64,000 nt of DNA from DRPG01 sp964655065 (lineage in GTDB: Bacteria > Myxococcota_A > UBA796 > GCA-2862545), in NCBI GenBank assembly GCA_964655065.1, contig CAZZLC010000020.1:1-64000 (forward strand), written 5' to 3'. The notes under the pieces are model-generated. The model worked only from the letters and a program-made list of their open reading frames with translations. It was not told the origin of the DNA and did not search any database. The position numbers and the translations under genes were made by a program. Positions 8,333-15,801 of the stretch are shown here, piece after piece (within the stretch, counting starts at the first letter, position 1; each line of letters begins with the position of its first letter).

Positions 8333-8910
8333 CCGAGTGCACCCGCCAGCTTGCGGAGGAGCGCAGACCAGCGGGCGCCGAAGTCCTCGCTGTGGTGGTG
8401 CAGACCCGTGGCCAGACGGACGATCTGCGGGAACGTGTCGGGGAAGACCACGATGGCGAGAAGGGCCACGAACAATACGTCGGCATCGAACGACGGGTCG
8501 ATGACGCCCTGGCGCTGGAGCTCCCGGATCATCTCGACCTGCCGGGCGTAGTAGGCGCGCCGTGCCTCCCCCTCGACCGGCTCGGAGCCATCGTCCTGGA
8601 GCGCCTCGCGCTGGATCAACCGCATGAAGTGGGGGTCGTCACGCTGCTGGCGCGTCCACCACACCAGCATCTCGGCAAAGGACGAGGGCAGCTTGTCGAG
8701 CAGCTGCTCACGGTACTGGAACTGTCGCTGGAGGGTCGCGCGGAACAGGCCGTCCTTGTCGCCGAAGTACCGGTAGATCAGCGACTTGTTGACGCCCGCC
8801 CGGCGGGCGACGCCTTCCATGCGCAGCCCGTCGTAGCCGCGGTCGGCGAACTCGGCGGCCGCAGCCTCGAGGATGGCGTGGCGGGCGTGGCCGCGCGGGA
8901 TCTCGGTCAT
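8329..8910 (-). CDS. TetR family transcriptional regulator
   Basis: 193 residues. The N-terminal HTH (about 10-56) is typical: ILEAAAAEFADRGYDGLRMEGVARRAGVNKSLIYRYFGDKDGLF. The C-terminal ligand-binding half is helical and diverged, with IQREAL and a Leu-rich dimer helix near the end. It begins 8 nt after the SRPBCC gene on the same strand and is very probably translated from the same mRNA. The perfect palindrome upstream of that first gene (9844-9861) is the natural candidate operator, implying autoregulation. The effector molecule is unknown; hydrophobic ligands are common for this family. Confidence 0.92.
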   Translation of the reverse strand: MTEIPRGHARHAILEAAAAEFADRGYDGLRMEGVARRAGVNKSLIYRYFGDKDGLFRATLQRQFQYREQLLDKLPSSFAEMLVWWTRQQRDDPHFMRLIQREALQDDGSEPVEGEARRAYYARQVEMIRELQRQGVIDPSFDADVLFVALLAIVVFPDTFPQIVRLATGLHHHSEDFGARWSALLRKLAGALG

Positions 8911-8918
8911 GCGGGGGT

Positions 8919-9824
8919 CTAGCACGCCACGGCGAGCCTGGAGGACGAGGGCGCCGCCCCGCCCGGGACCCCGGCCATCCGACGCACGATGTCGGCGATC
9001 CCGACCGCCAGCCGGGCCTGCATCAGCGGCAGCAGGACGAGCGCGAGCCATCGCTGGCGGGGGGTGACCGACCACCAGACGTTCACGCGGCTTCCTGTCG
9101 CCGTGGACTCGACCTGCCAACCCCCGAACATCACGTCCATCGGAAAGGGGAAGTCGGCCTCCTCGGCGAGGAAGCGCAGCTCGAGACGACGCGCCTCGTC
9201 GTCGAGAACCAGGACCTCCTCGGCCCACCGCTGGCCCCCGGTGTCGTGGCACTCCCGAACCGCCCCCGGGGCCGCCGGCTCGTCACCACGAACGAAGGAC
9301 CGGGTCAGCCCCGGGCTGTAGTCCACGATGCGCCCCACGTTGCGAACGGACGCCCAGACCTTGGCCGGCGCCACGTCGACCTCGGTGGCGAGGCAGACGT
9401 AGTACGCCCCCATGTCGGGGCGCAGCTCGGTGTAGAGCCTTCGGAGACCCCGGAGCTGTGCGGTGCCGAAGCCGGCCACCCCGACGGCGACGACGGTGAC
9501 GAGCACGATGCCGCTCGACGAGAGCGCATCGCCAGCCCCCCACCCCAGCACGGGGGTGGCCACCACCCACCCGAAGTCGGCGACCGAGGACCCGAGGGCC
9601 CGGATCGGCGAGAGGTGGGCGCGCGTGGCCTGGTGGACGAGGTCGGCCGCGAACACGAGCAAGCCGATGCCGACGAGCTGCAGCAGCCACGGAGCCACCT
9701 GGCCGAGCCACGACGCCACCACACCCGGCATGCCCACCATCAGGAGACCCGATGCTGTCGAGAACGCCGCGTTGCCGAGCAGCGCCCGACGCAAGGGAAG
9801 GGAACGAGATGCACGATCTTCCAC
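8919..9824 (-). CDS. SRPBCC-fold protein with N-terminal membrane segments
   Basis: About 301 residues from GTG 9824, chosen because GGAGG lies 6 nt upstream; a TTG at 9845 lies inside the palindrome and has no RBS. Residues about 15-125 contain four hydrophobic segments (LLGNAAFSTASGLLMVGMPG, WLLQLVGIGLLVFAADL, a WVVATPVLGWGAG segment, GIVLVTVVAVGVAGFG). From about 130 to 290 a polyketide-cyclase/SRPBCC domain follows (VDVAPAKVWASVRNVGRIVDYSPG...), ending in RLAVGIADIVRRM. SRPBCC domains bind hydrophobic ligands. It is co-transcribed with tetR, which may repress it; a role in handling a lipophilic compound is inference. Confidence 0.78.
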   Translation of the reverse strand: MEDRASRSLPLRRALLGNAAFSTASGLLMVGMPGVVASWLGQVAPWLLQLVGIGLLVFAADLVHQATRAHLSPIRALGSSVADFGWVVATPVLGWGAGDALSSSGIVLVTVVAVGVAGFGTAQLRGLRRLYTELRPDMGAYYVCLATEVDVAPAKVWASVRNVGRIVDYSPGLTRSFVRGDEPAAPGAVRECHDTGGQRWAEEVLVLDDEARRLELRFLAEEADFPFPMDVMFGGWQVESTATGSRVNVWWSVTPRQRWLALVLLPLMQARLAVGIADIVRRMAGVPGGAAPSSSRLAVAC

Positions 9825-9843
9825 GAAACCTCCGCTCTGAATC

Positions 9844-9861
9844 AACGGTAACGTTACCGTT
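9844..9861. promoter_or_regulatory. Perfect 18-bp palindrome, candidate TetR operator
   Basis: The sequence AACGGTAACGTTACCGTT reads identically on both strands with no mismatch. It lies 19-37 nt upstream of the GTG start of the SRPBCC gene that leads the SRPBCC-tetR pair, overlapping the expected promoter or 5' leader. Self-complementary 14-20 bp sites are typical TetR operators. It is AT-richer than its surroundings, which strengthens the case. Confidence 0.7.
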
Positions 9862-9945
9862 TCTCAGCTTCGAAGTCGAGCCCAGAATCTCGGGAAGGCG
9901 GCCCGCGCCCTCGGACGTCTCGGCTCGCGACGCCGCGCGAGCGGA

Positions 9946-10458
9946 CTACTGACGGTCCAGCGTCAGGGTGAAGTCCTCGGGCTCGCCCGACGCCCTGATT
10001 CGCGCCTGCAGCCGCACTCGGCCGCGCTCCAGGTCCACGCGCCCGTCCCGACCTTCGGGCCCCACGGTGCCGGCGCCCTCGAGCCTCAGCGTCGCGGGCC
10101 CGGTCTGTCCCTCGGCGTAGACTTGGTCGGGTACCACGACGAGCCCGACGTTGGGCTGATCGGCGAGCTGCACGTCGCCGAAGTGGAGCTTCTGGTACCG
10201 ACGAACCCCGTCGGGGGCGAAGAACACGTCGAAGTGGTCATCCTCGGCGTCGTACACGACCTCGAAGGTCGCGGTCACCGTTCCGATCGTCGGGCTCTCC
10301 TCCCTGCCGTCGTAGAGACCTGGAATCTCGGCAACCCAGTCGGGCTCGACCAACCCGGTGTCCGAGGTTGGCGAACGGTTTCCGGAGACGCCGTCGGCGC
10401 ACCCCGTCCACGCCACGCCCGTGGCGCCGAGTGCGCCAACCATCAGCCATTCGCGCAA
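9946..10458 (-). CDS. Lipoprotein, unknown function
   Basis: About 170 residues starting at TTG 10458, preceded by GGAGGG; ATG 10443 is an alternative. The signal peptide ends in the lipobox AWTGC. The mature domain is all-beta in appearance (IGTVTATFEVVYDAEDDHFDVFF, RYQKLHFGDVQL, ATLRLEGAGTVG, RVRLQARIRASG, DFTLTLDR), suggesting a single sandwich-like domain about 120 residues long. It lies between the SRPBCC-tetR and arsR units on the same strand but has its own leader, with a 7-bp inverted repeat immediately upstream of the RBS. Family not recognised. Confidence 0.7.
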   Translation of the reverse strand: MREWLMVGALGATGVAWTGCADGVSGNRSPTSDTGLVEPDWVAEIPGLYDGREESPTIGTVTATFEVVYDAEDDHFDVFFAPDGVRRYQKLHFGDVQLADQPNVGLVVVPDQVYAEGQTGPATLRLEGAGTVGPEGRDGRVDLERGRVRLQARIRASGEPEDFTLTLDRQ

Positions 10459-10469
10459 GTGCCCTCCCC

Positions 10470-10489
10470 GCTGTCGTTCGGTCGACAGC
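10470..10489 (-). repeat. Inverted repeat in the leader of the lipoprotein gene
   Basis: GCTGTCG (10470-10476) and CGACAGC (10483-10489) form a perfect 7-bp stem with a 6-nt loop just upstream of the GGAGGG ribosome-binding site. It could be an operator half-site pair or an mRNA leader hairpin. A TATACG box-like hexamer lies a little further upstream on the same strand. Confidence 0.35.
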
Positions 10490-10595
10490 CTGCCGACGGC
10501 ATCGTATACCGCACGGCGGAAGCTTCGGTGGAGGCCTGCGGGGTCGAACGGGGCCCGCTGCACGAAGAGTGTTGCCCGCTGCCCGCGAGACGCGC

Positions 10596-10946
10596 CTACG
10601 CGTCCGGACCACAGGACCGCTGCAAGCGCGACACCTTCGAGGCCAGGTCTGCGTCGGCGCCGAGCTGCGCCACGATCTCGCCCACCAGTTGCCGACTCCC
10701 CCCCGGCGGCGCGGCCAGTCGGTAGTGGACCCAGCGACCCGCCTTGCGGGTGACGACGAGGCCCGCGTCCCGCAGGATGCCGAGGTGCCTCGACACCGTC
10801 GACTGGGGCAGTCCGAGCGCCTCGACGAGGTGACAGACGCACAGCTCGCCGTGGCTCAACATCGCCACGATGCGGATCCGGGTCGCCTCGCCGAGCGCCC
10901 TGAGCACGGCGGCCTGGTCATCGAGCTGGGGGGAGAATCGGATCAC
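10596..10946 (-). CDS. arsR: ArsR family metalloregulator (arsenic type)
   Basis: 116 residues with the ArsR winged helix (residues about 8-90). The As(III)/Sb(III)-sensing motif ELCVCHLVEAL on helix alpha-3 is intact, with the Cys-x-Cys pair that defines classic ArsR; a further Cys lies near the C-terminus (SCGPDA). The recognition helix reads LPQSTVSRHLGILRDAGLV. It is divergent from the MIP channel gene, with a perfect 20-bp palindrome in the 49-nt gap. It should repress that channel, and probably itself, until arsenite binds. No arsB, arsC or acr3 gene is in the window. Confidence 0.9.
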   Translation of the reverse strand: MIRFSPQLDDQAAVLRALGEATRIRIVAMLSHGELCVCHLVEALGLPQSTVSRHLGILRDAGLVVTRKAGRWVHYRLAAPPGGSRQLVGEIVAQLGADADLASKVSRLQRSCGPDA

Positions 10947-10956
10947 GGCGTGCTAC

Positions 10957-10976
10957 ACATCCGGAATTCCGGATGT
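10957..10976. promoter_or_regulatory. Perfect 20-bp palindrome, candidate ArsR operator
   Basis: ACATCCGGAATTCCGGATGT is fully self-complementary. It lies 11 nt upstream of the arsR start on one strand and 20 nt upstream of the GTG of the MIP channel on the other, so one bound dimer could control both divergent genes. The site contains an ATCCGG/CCGGAT core rather than the ATCAA-N6-TTGAT of E. coli ArsR, but winged-helix ArsR proteins vary in site sequence. Confidence 0.72.
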
Positions 10977-10995
10977 ATCCAGGAGCAGGAAGCTC

Positions 10996-11658
10996 GTGCA
11001 CTCCCCCGTGTTCAGACGCGCACTCGCCGATGCCATCGGCACTTTCGCCCTCGTGTTCGTGGGATGCGGGGCCATCGTGGTCGACGCGTCTCACGGGGGC
11101 CTCGGCCACCTGGGGGTCAGCGTCGCGTTCGGCCTCGTGGTCGGCGTGATGATCCTCGCGACGGGCCACCTGTCCGGGGCGCACTTCAACCCGGCTGTCA
11201 CCGTCGCCTTCGCCACCATCGGCGCGTTTCCGTGGCGAGAGGTGCCCGCCTATGTCGGAGCCCAGCTCGTCGCGGCCACCGCCGCCGCACTGGCGCTGGC
11301 GAGCCTCGTCGGGCGCCCCGCAGAGCTCGGAGCCACCATGCCGGCCGTGGCGCTCGCCCCGGCATTCGGCGTCGAGGTCCTGCTCACGGCGATGCTCATG
11401 TTCGTGATCACGGCGGTGGCGACCGACGCGCGGGCGCACGGTCAGCTGGCGGGCGTCGCGATTGGAGGCACGGTCGCGATGTGTGCGCTGATGGGTGGCC
11501 CGCTGACCGGGGCGTCGATGAATCCGGCCCGGTCGCTCGGTCCAGCTCTGGTCGCTGGCGTCGTCGAGAGCCAGTGGCTCTACCTCGTCGCCCCCACGCT
11601 CGGCGCAGTCCTCGGGGCGCTGGCCTACCGGTTCGTGGCCCAGCCGGAGCGGGGCTGA
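10996..11658 (+). CDS. MIP/aquaglyceroporin channel, probable arsenite channel (AqpS-like)
   Basis: 220 residues from GTG 10996 after an AGGA; longer in-frame starts would run through the operator. Six transmembrane segments and both half-helix motifs are intact: H-F-N65-P-A and S-M-N176-P-A-R179. By alignment in mind to E. coli AqpZ, the Phe of VAFGLVV is kept but the selectivity-filter His174 position appears to be Ala164 (AMCALM). This would widen the pore to pass polyols or As(OH)3. Next to arsR such channels (AqpS in Sinorhizobium) let arsenite produced in the cell flow out. ArsC itself is not in the window. The gene ends in a hairpin shared with the convergent GST gene. Confidence 0.88.
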   Translation: MHSPVFRRALADAIGTFALVFVGCGAIVVDASHGGLGHLGVSVAFGLVVGVMILATGHLSGAHFNPAVTVAFATIGAFPWREVPAYVGAQLVAATAAALALASLVGRPAELGATMPAVALAPAFGVEVLLTAMLMFVITAVATDARAHGQLAGVAIGGTVAMCALMGGPLTGASMNPARSLGPALVAGVVESQWLYLVAPTLGAVLGALAYRFVAQPERG

Positions 11659-11684
11659 ACGCCGATGACGTTCGGGCTCAGCCC
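11652..11684. terminator. Hairpin spanning both stop codons of convergent genes
   Basis: GGGCTGAACG (11652-11661) can pair with CGTTC (11669-11673) and, after a 4-nt bulge, TCAGCCC (11678-11684). The stem includes the TGA of the channel gene and the reverse complement of the TGA of the GST gene. A symmetrical hairpin here could terminate transcription from both sides. There is no T-run, so it may act through RNA stability instead. Confidence 0.45.
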
Positions 11685-12295
11685 TGCGGCAGCCTGGCGA
11701 AGATGCGGCTCCGGACCGCTGCGGGACGCTCCACGAGGCGGGAGAGGTAGGGCTCCACTCGCTCACGCTCGAGCAACCCCGTCTGCACGGCAAGCCGTAG
11801 GTTGTACCCCGCAACCACGTCGGCCACGCTGAGGAACGAACCGGCGAGGTACCCCTCATCGGGCAGCTGCTCGGCCAACACCCCGAGCTTCCGGCGCAGC
11901 GCCGACGCGTGAAGGTCGAAGTACTCGGGCCCGATGACTCCTCTCTTGCTGATTGCGCACTCGACGAGCCTGCCCTCGCAGGTCTCCCCGAATGCCGCGA
12001 GCCAGTACAGGTAGGCCTGGCGCTCGGGCTCACCGCGCCCGATCCAGAGCTTCGGCTCGTCGACGGCTTCGGCGAGGTGGTGGCAGATGGCGGTGCTCTC
12101 GACCACGGTGCGACCGCGGAACTGGACGGTGGGCACCTGCCCGAGCGGATTGAGGGCCAGGTAGTCGGGTTCACGATGGGCCGGAGGACGAACGGGCTGC
12201 TCCTCGATCGCGAGCCCGAGCTCCTCGGCCAGCCAGCGGACCTTCCCGCTCCGATCGAAGTCTCCGAAGCTGTAGATTCGAACCGTCTCGGCCAT
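11678..12295 (-). CDS. Glutathione S-transferase family protein
   Basis: 205 residues from ATG 12295 (GGAGG 7 nt upstream). The N-terminal thioredoxin-like domain begins VRIYSFGDFDRSGKVRWLAEELGL, with Ser16 as the possible glutathione-activating residue. The cis-Pro loop LGQVPTV (about 51-57) and glutathione-binding ESTAI (about 66-70) follow. The all-helical C-terminal domain carries the family N-capping segment SVADVVAGYNL. It is a soluble cytoplasmic detoxification or thiol-chemistry enzyme; the electrophile is unknown. It converges on the arsenite-channel gene, but there is no evidence of shared regulation. Confidence 0.9.
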   Translation of the reverse strand: MAETVRIYSFGDFDRSGKVRWLAEELGLAIEEQPVRPPAHREPDYLALNPLGQVPTVQFRGRTVVESTAICHHLAEAVDEPKLWIGRGEPERQAYLYWLAAFGETCEGRLVECAISKRGVIGPEYFDLHASALRRKLGVLAEQLPDEGYLAGSFLSVADVVAGYNLRLAVQTGLLERERVEPYLSRLVERPAAVRSRIFARLPQG

Positions 12296-12369
12296 CGCTT
12301 GCCTCCGAAGGAACCTCGTCCCGGCGGAATTGTAGCCGAAAGCGTGGCGAGACCCTCCGTGGCACCTCG

Positions 12370-14538
12370 TCATCGCGCCTCGATCTGCAGGCCGAGGCTG
12401 GGCCGCAGCGACCACCACCACGCGTCGGTCCCTGGCCGCGGGGGCAGAACGGTTCCCGCCAACTGGACGCGGAGCAGACCCAGGGCGCCCAACGCCACGT
12501 AGACCTTCCCGCCGAAGCTCGAGCACGGCACGCTGCGCCCGTGACCCGCGGCACAGTCCCCCGACCCGAAGTCGTCCCCGCTGCTCGCGTAGTAGAGCGC
12601 CCTCACGCCGGTCCGAACTTGGAGAAACGCCGCATAGCGATTGGAGAGGTCGATCTCGAGTCCCGCTTGGGGCACCACCCCGACGAACGGACTGTCGCTG
12701 AACTGAGTCGTCAGCCCATCGAGCTCCACCGCCAGGGACGCGCGCAGCCAGTCCAGCCGCTCCGACGCCACGGTGGGGCCGTAGGCGAGCTCCAGACTGG
12801 GTCCGACAGCGAGGTAGGCGCTGTGGCGCGGTGGGTGGTAGCCGAGGAGGGTCGCGACCCCGACTCGTCCCACGGCCTCCCCGATCAGCCGCGGCTTCTG
12901 TCGGCGGGCGAACCGGTCGACCAGCCCGCCCACCTGATAGGACAGCTTCCTGCGCGCCTGCCGGGCCCGCTTCCCCGGCAGGTCGAGGTCTTCGAAGGCG
13001 TAGCGGTAGTCCGCGAGCAAACGGAGCACGTAGTCCAGGTCGCCCTGACCGAGGGCTTTGCGCCGGTCTGCTGGAGGCAGCCGGTCGATCCCGGGAACCC
13101 TCAGCGCAGCGAGCGCACAGTCCAGCTCGGTCTCTGTCTGGCAGGCGTCGAAGAGCCTGTCCGCCGATACCTGGAGCAGGACGGCGAACTGCCGATTTTC
13201 CTTCATCCACTCGACACAGTCCGAGTCGTCGACGCGGCCGCGCGTTTCGGGAGTCAGCAGGGTCCGGAGGCAGCGGTAGGGCGTCCAGGACTCGGAGTCA
13301 GGAAGGCTTTGGTCGAACGCACCGAATGCCCCGGAAAAGTCGCCGGTGCCGTTCTCCAGCACCCGGGAGGCCTCCCACATCCCCAGGTAGAAGTCGAACT
13401 CGCGGAAGGTGGGGTCGACGAAGCCCGAGAACGTGTCGGACAGTGGAGGCAGGTGTCGCTCCGACACCACCAGTCGCTCGGCGAGCCCGGGGGCTGCGAG
13501 CGCCTTTCGCAGCTCGCTCTTGCGCCCGGCTTCCACCTGTCCGAGCAGGGTCTCCAGGTACCCCACGGCGGTGAGCGCCGGATCCTCCTCGGACACCGGG
13601 GTCGGGTCCCACGGATCGAGGAAGTAGATCAGCCCTCCCCCTCCATCGGGGTCCGCGGGGTCTCGGAGCGCCCGCAGCGCGAGCCCCAGCGGCTGATTGT
13701 CGAGAATGCCGCCGTCGACGAACTGCCGGCGCTCCACCGCGGTACCGCCGCAACCCATTTCACCGTCTGACGCGTCGAGCGGACAGATGTCCACGGGTAC
13801 CGGGGGGAAGGCGAAGGGGTAGGCAGAGGATGCGTACAGCACCTGGCGCAGGAGCTCGAAGTCGTCGCCCTCACCGAAGGGCAGAACCACAGCTCCCAGG
13901 TCGAGATCGATGTCCTGCCGAACCCGAGGGGGGCGCTGGCCGGGCGGAGCCTTGACCTCGTCCTGCACGATGTCGACGAGGATCGGCTCCACGGTCTGCG
14001 GGACGACGGGGGCCCCCTCGAACAGCCGGCGCGAGACGGGTCGAGCGCGGGTGATCGGCGCGCCGAAACGCACTGCGCAGCCGGCCGCGACGTTGGTGTT
14101 CCAGGCCTGCTCGAGGTCGCTCACCAACGGCTCCAGGGCCTCACGACTCAGGACCGACACCACCGGCTCGTCCGGGCCGGGCGTCAACTCCCGGAACCCG
14201 AACGGCACGAAAGTTCGCCAGTAGAAGCTCTCGTGAGGATCGTCGACCGGGTTCTCGGCGCACGCGTCCAGGACCGCCAGGAACGAGAGGATGGCCCCGG
14301 CCGATGCCCCGGTGTAGACCTTCGGCACCCAGTCCATCCGATGGATGGCGCGGCCGAGCAGGAAGACGTTGCCGGCCATGTAGGAGCCGATAGCTCCCCC
14401 TCCGGAGATGACGACCGCGTGACGGTCATCGTCGCTCACCTCCGGCAGAGGGGCCTCCACGGACTGGGCGAGGCCCATGCGCGGAGAACAGAAGACGAAC
14501 AGCACGACCACGGCGGCAAAGCGACGTCGAATCGACAT
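12370..14538 (-). CDS. Patatin-like phospholipase with signal peptide and C-terminal barrel-like region
   Basis: 722 residues from ATG 14538. A cleavable signal peptide (ends near GLAQS, residue 25) precedes the patatin domain. Oxyanion loop SGGGAIGSYMAG (45-56), nucleophile elbow G77-A-S79-A-G and catalytic D275-G in FVDGGILDN are all intact, giving a Ser-Asp dyad lipase. After a helical stretch (about 340-560), the last 160 residues alternate hydrophobic and polar residues in strand-like units (SAYLAVGPSLELAYG, RASLAVELDG, YAAFLQVRTGVRALYY, KVYVALGALGLLRVQL), suggesting an outer-membrane barrel or sandwich. This recalls type Vd patatin autotransporters such as PlpD, but no POTRA is evident and the barrel seems short. 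It may act on prey or host phospholipids. Confidence 0.85.
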   Translation of the reverse strand: MSIRRRFAAVVVLFVFCSPRMGLAQSVEAPLPEVSDDDRHAVVISGGGAIGSYMAGNVFLLGRAIHRMDWVPKVYTGASAGAILSFLAVLDACAENPVDDPHESFYWRTFVPFGFRELTPGPDEPVVSVLSREALEPLVSDLEQAWNTNVAAGCAVRFGAPITRARPVSRRLFEGAPVVPQTVEPILVDIVQDEVKAPPGQRPPRVRQDIDLDLGAVVLPFGEGDDFELLRQVLYASSAYPFAFPPVPVDICPLDASDGEMGCGGTAVERRQFVDGGILDNQPLGLALRALRDPADPDGGGGLIYFLDPWDPTPVSEEDPALTAVGYLETLLGQVEAGRKSELRKALAAPGLAERLVVSERHLPPLSDTFSGFVDPTFREFDFYLGMWEASRVLENGTGDFSGAFGAFDQSLPDSESWTPYRCLRTLLTPETRGRVDDSDCVEWMKENRQFAVLLQVSADRLFDACQTETELDCALAALRVPGIDRLPPADRRKALGQGDLDYVLRLLADYRYAFEDLDLPGKRARQARRKLSYQVGGLVDRFARRQKPRLIGEAVGRVGVATLLGYHPPRHSAYLAVGPSLELAYGPTVASERLDWLRASLAVELDGLTTQFSDSPFVGVVPQAGLEIDLSNRYAAFLQVRTGVRALYYASSGDDFGSGDCAAGHGRSVPCSSFGGKVYVALGALGLLRVQLAGTVLPPRPGTDAWWWSLRPSLGLQIEAR

Positions 14539-14679
14539 GGACGAGCTCCCCGGAGTGGCCGTGGCGCACCCTGAACCGAGCGCGCGGACCAGCCCCGGGC
14601 GACGATACCGGAGGCGTACCGAGCCGAACAAGCACCGAGGCAAGCTCCGTGCGCCGAGCTGCCCGAGGCGAGGCGACGT

Positions 14680-15699
14680 TCAGAACAGCCCGCCGTTGTC
14701 GTTCGCTCGAATGGGCTCGGGCAGCTCGGTTTCGCCGAGCATCTCGAGCAGATCGATCTCGATGGTCCGGCTCAGCGCGTCCATGGGGATGTCGTTGATC
14801 AGGCCCTCGAACGGATTCTCGCTGTAGTCGACGACGAGGTCCCAGGTGTAGAAGACCCATCCCACCAACATCGACGTCGGAACGGTGAGCCAGACGGCTC
14901 CGTGGTCGGCTCCATCGAAGGCGCGGAGCAGTGCGAAGGGCACCAAGGCGAGGAAGACGAGCATGAACCACTGGTTCGCCGAGGCGTACTGCCGCGGCAA
15001 CGGGTAGTTCTTGATTCGCTCGCACTTGCCCTGCAGCGTGTAGAGCTCCTCGAGCAGACGTGCGAGCGCCACGTGACGGAAATCATCGATGCGCTCCTCT
15101 TCGCGCAGGTCTCGCAGTCGCTCCGCCTGGCGGCGGACGAGCTGGGTCGACGGATTGGCGTAGCCCAAGAGGGCGGTGAGCTCGTCGGCGGGGACGTAGG
15201 GCTCGAGCCGTCGACGCAGACGGCCCGCCGACATGTCGAGCAAGCCTCGCGCCTCGCGGTAGGCGTTGTTCCCCGGCAGGTCGTGCTCCCAGGCCTTGCG
15301 GCGTCGAAGCTGGGTGCGCAGCGCGCCCAACCATCCGACGTGCCGCAGGATCAGCTCGCGATGGACCTCGGCAAGCGGCGTCGCGACCGGTCCCGACACC
15401 CGACGGTCCGTGACCATGGTGATGACGTGGGCGCCCCAGGTCCGGCTCGTGTTGACGATCCCGCCCCAGATCTTGCGGGCCTCCCACAGCCGATCGTACG
15501 CCGCGTTCCCCTTGAAGCCCAGGTAGAACGACACCGCAGTGCCCAGCACGGTGACGGGCAGGGCCGGTAGCGACATCCACTCGAGCTCGAACAGGACGTG
15601 GACCGCCGTGATGGCGAGCGCCCACACGCCTGCGAGGATGCCACCGCGATAGCTGAACCGCAGCGTCGCCTGGATACTGATGTGCCGATGTGCGTACAC
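14680..15699 (-). CDS. Bestrophin-like (UPF0187/RFP-TM) chloride channel family protein
   Basis: 339 residues from GTG 15699 with GGGAGG upstream. The N-terminus (HRHISIQATLRFSYRGGILAGVWALAITAVHVL) and the AVSFYLGFKGNAAYDRLWEARKIWGGIVNTSRTWG block (about residues 52-87) are the bestrophin/UPF0187 signature. The central region is amphipathic helical, then two TM segments follow (WFMLVFLALVPFALL, VWLTVPTSMLVGWVFYTWDLVV). The C-terminal NPFEGLINDIPMDALSRTIEIDL matches the family end. Bacterial homologues are pentameric anion or sodium channels of the inner membrane; the ion preference here cannot be read from sequence. Confidence 0.9.
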   Translation of the reverse strand: MYAHRHISIQATLRFSYRGGILAGVWALAITAVHVLFELEWMSLPALPVTVLGTAVSFYLGFKGNAAYDRLWEARKIWGGIVNTSRTWGAHVITMVTDRRVSGPVATPLAEVHRELILRHVGWLGALRTQLRRRKAWEHDLPGNNAYREARGLLDMSAGRLRRRLEPYVPADELTALLGYANPSTQLVRRQAERLRDLREEERIDDFRHVALARLLEELYTLQGKCERIKNYPLPRQYASANQWFMLVFLALVPFALLRAFDGADHGAVWLTVPTSMLVGWVFYTWDLVVDYSENPFEGLINDIPMDALSRTIEIDLLEMLGETELPEPIRANDNGGLF

Positions 15700-15704
15700 G
15701 AGCC

Positions 15705-15716
15705 CTCCCGCGGGAG
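15705..15716. repeat. 12-bp palindrome at the bestrophin-like gene's RBS
   Basis: CTCCCGCGGGAG is a perfect palindrome that includes the GGGAG of the ribosome-binding site of the bestrophin-like gene. As RNA it would have little loop, so an effect on translation is doubtful; it may be chance in GC-rich DNA. Confidence 0.25.
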
Positions 15717-15801
15717 AGTCTCACGTCAGCGCACGCCACGGAAGCCACCGAGTCCGGCGTCTCGATGGCTGGCGACGCGCGGGCCGGACCGTCGCTCAGG
15801 C

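Noticed and set aside
9824..9845. TTG 9845 as start of the SRPBCC gene.
   Set aside because: It lies within the candidate operator and has no RBS; GTG 9824 has GGAGG at the right distance.
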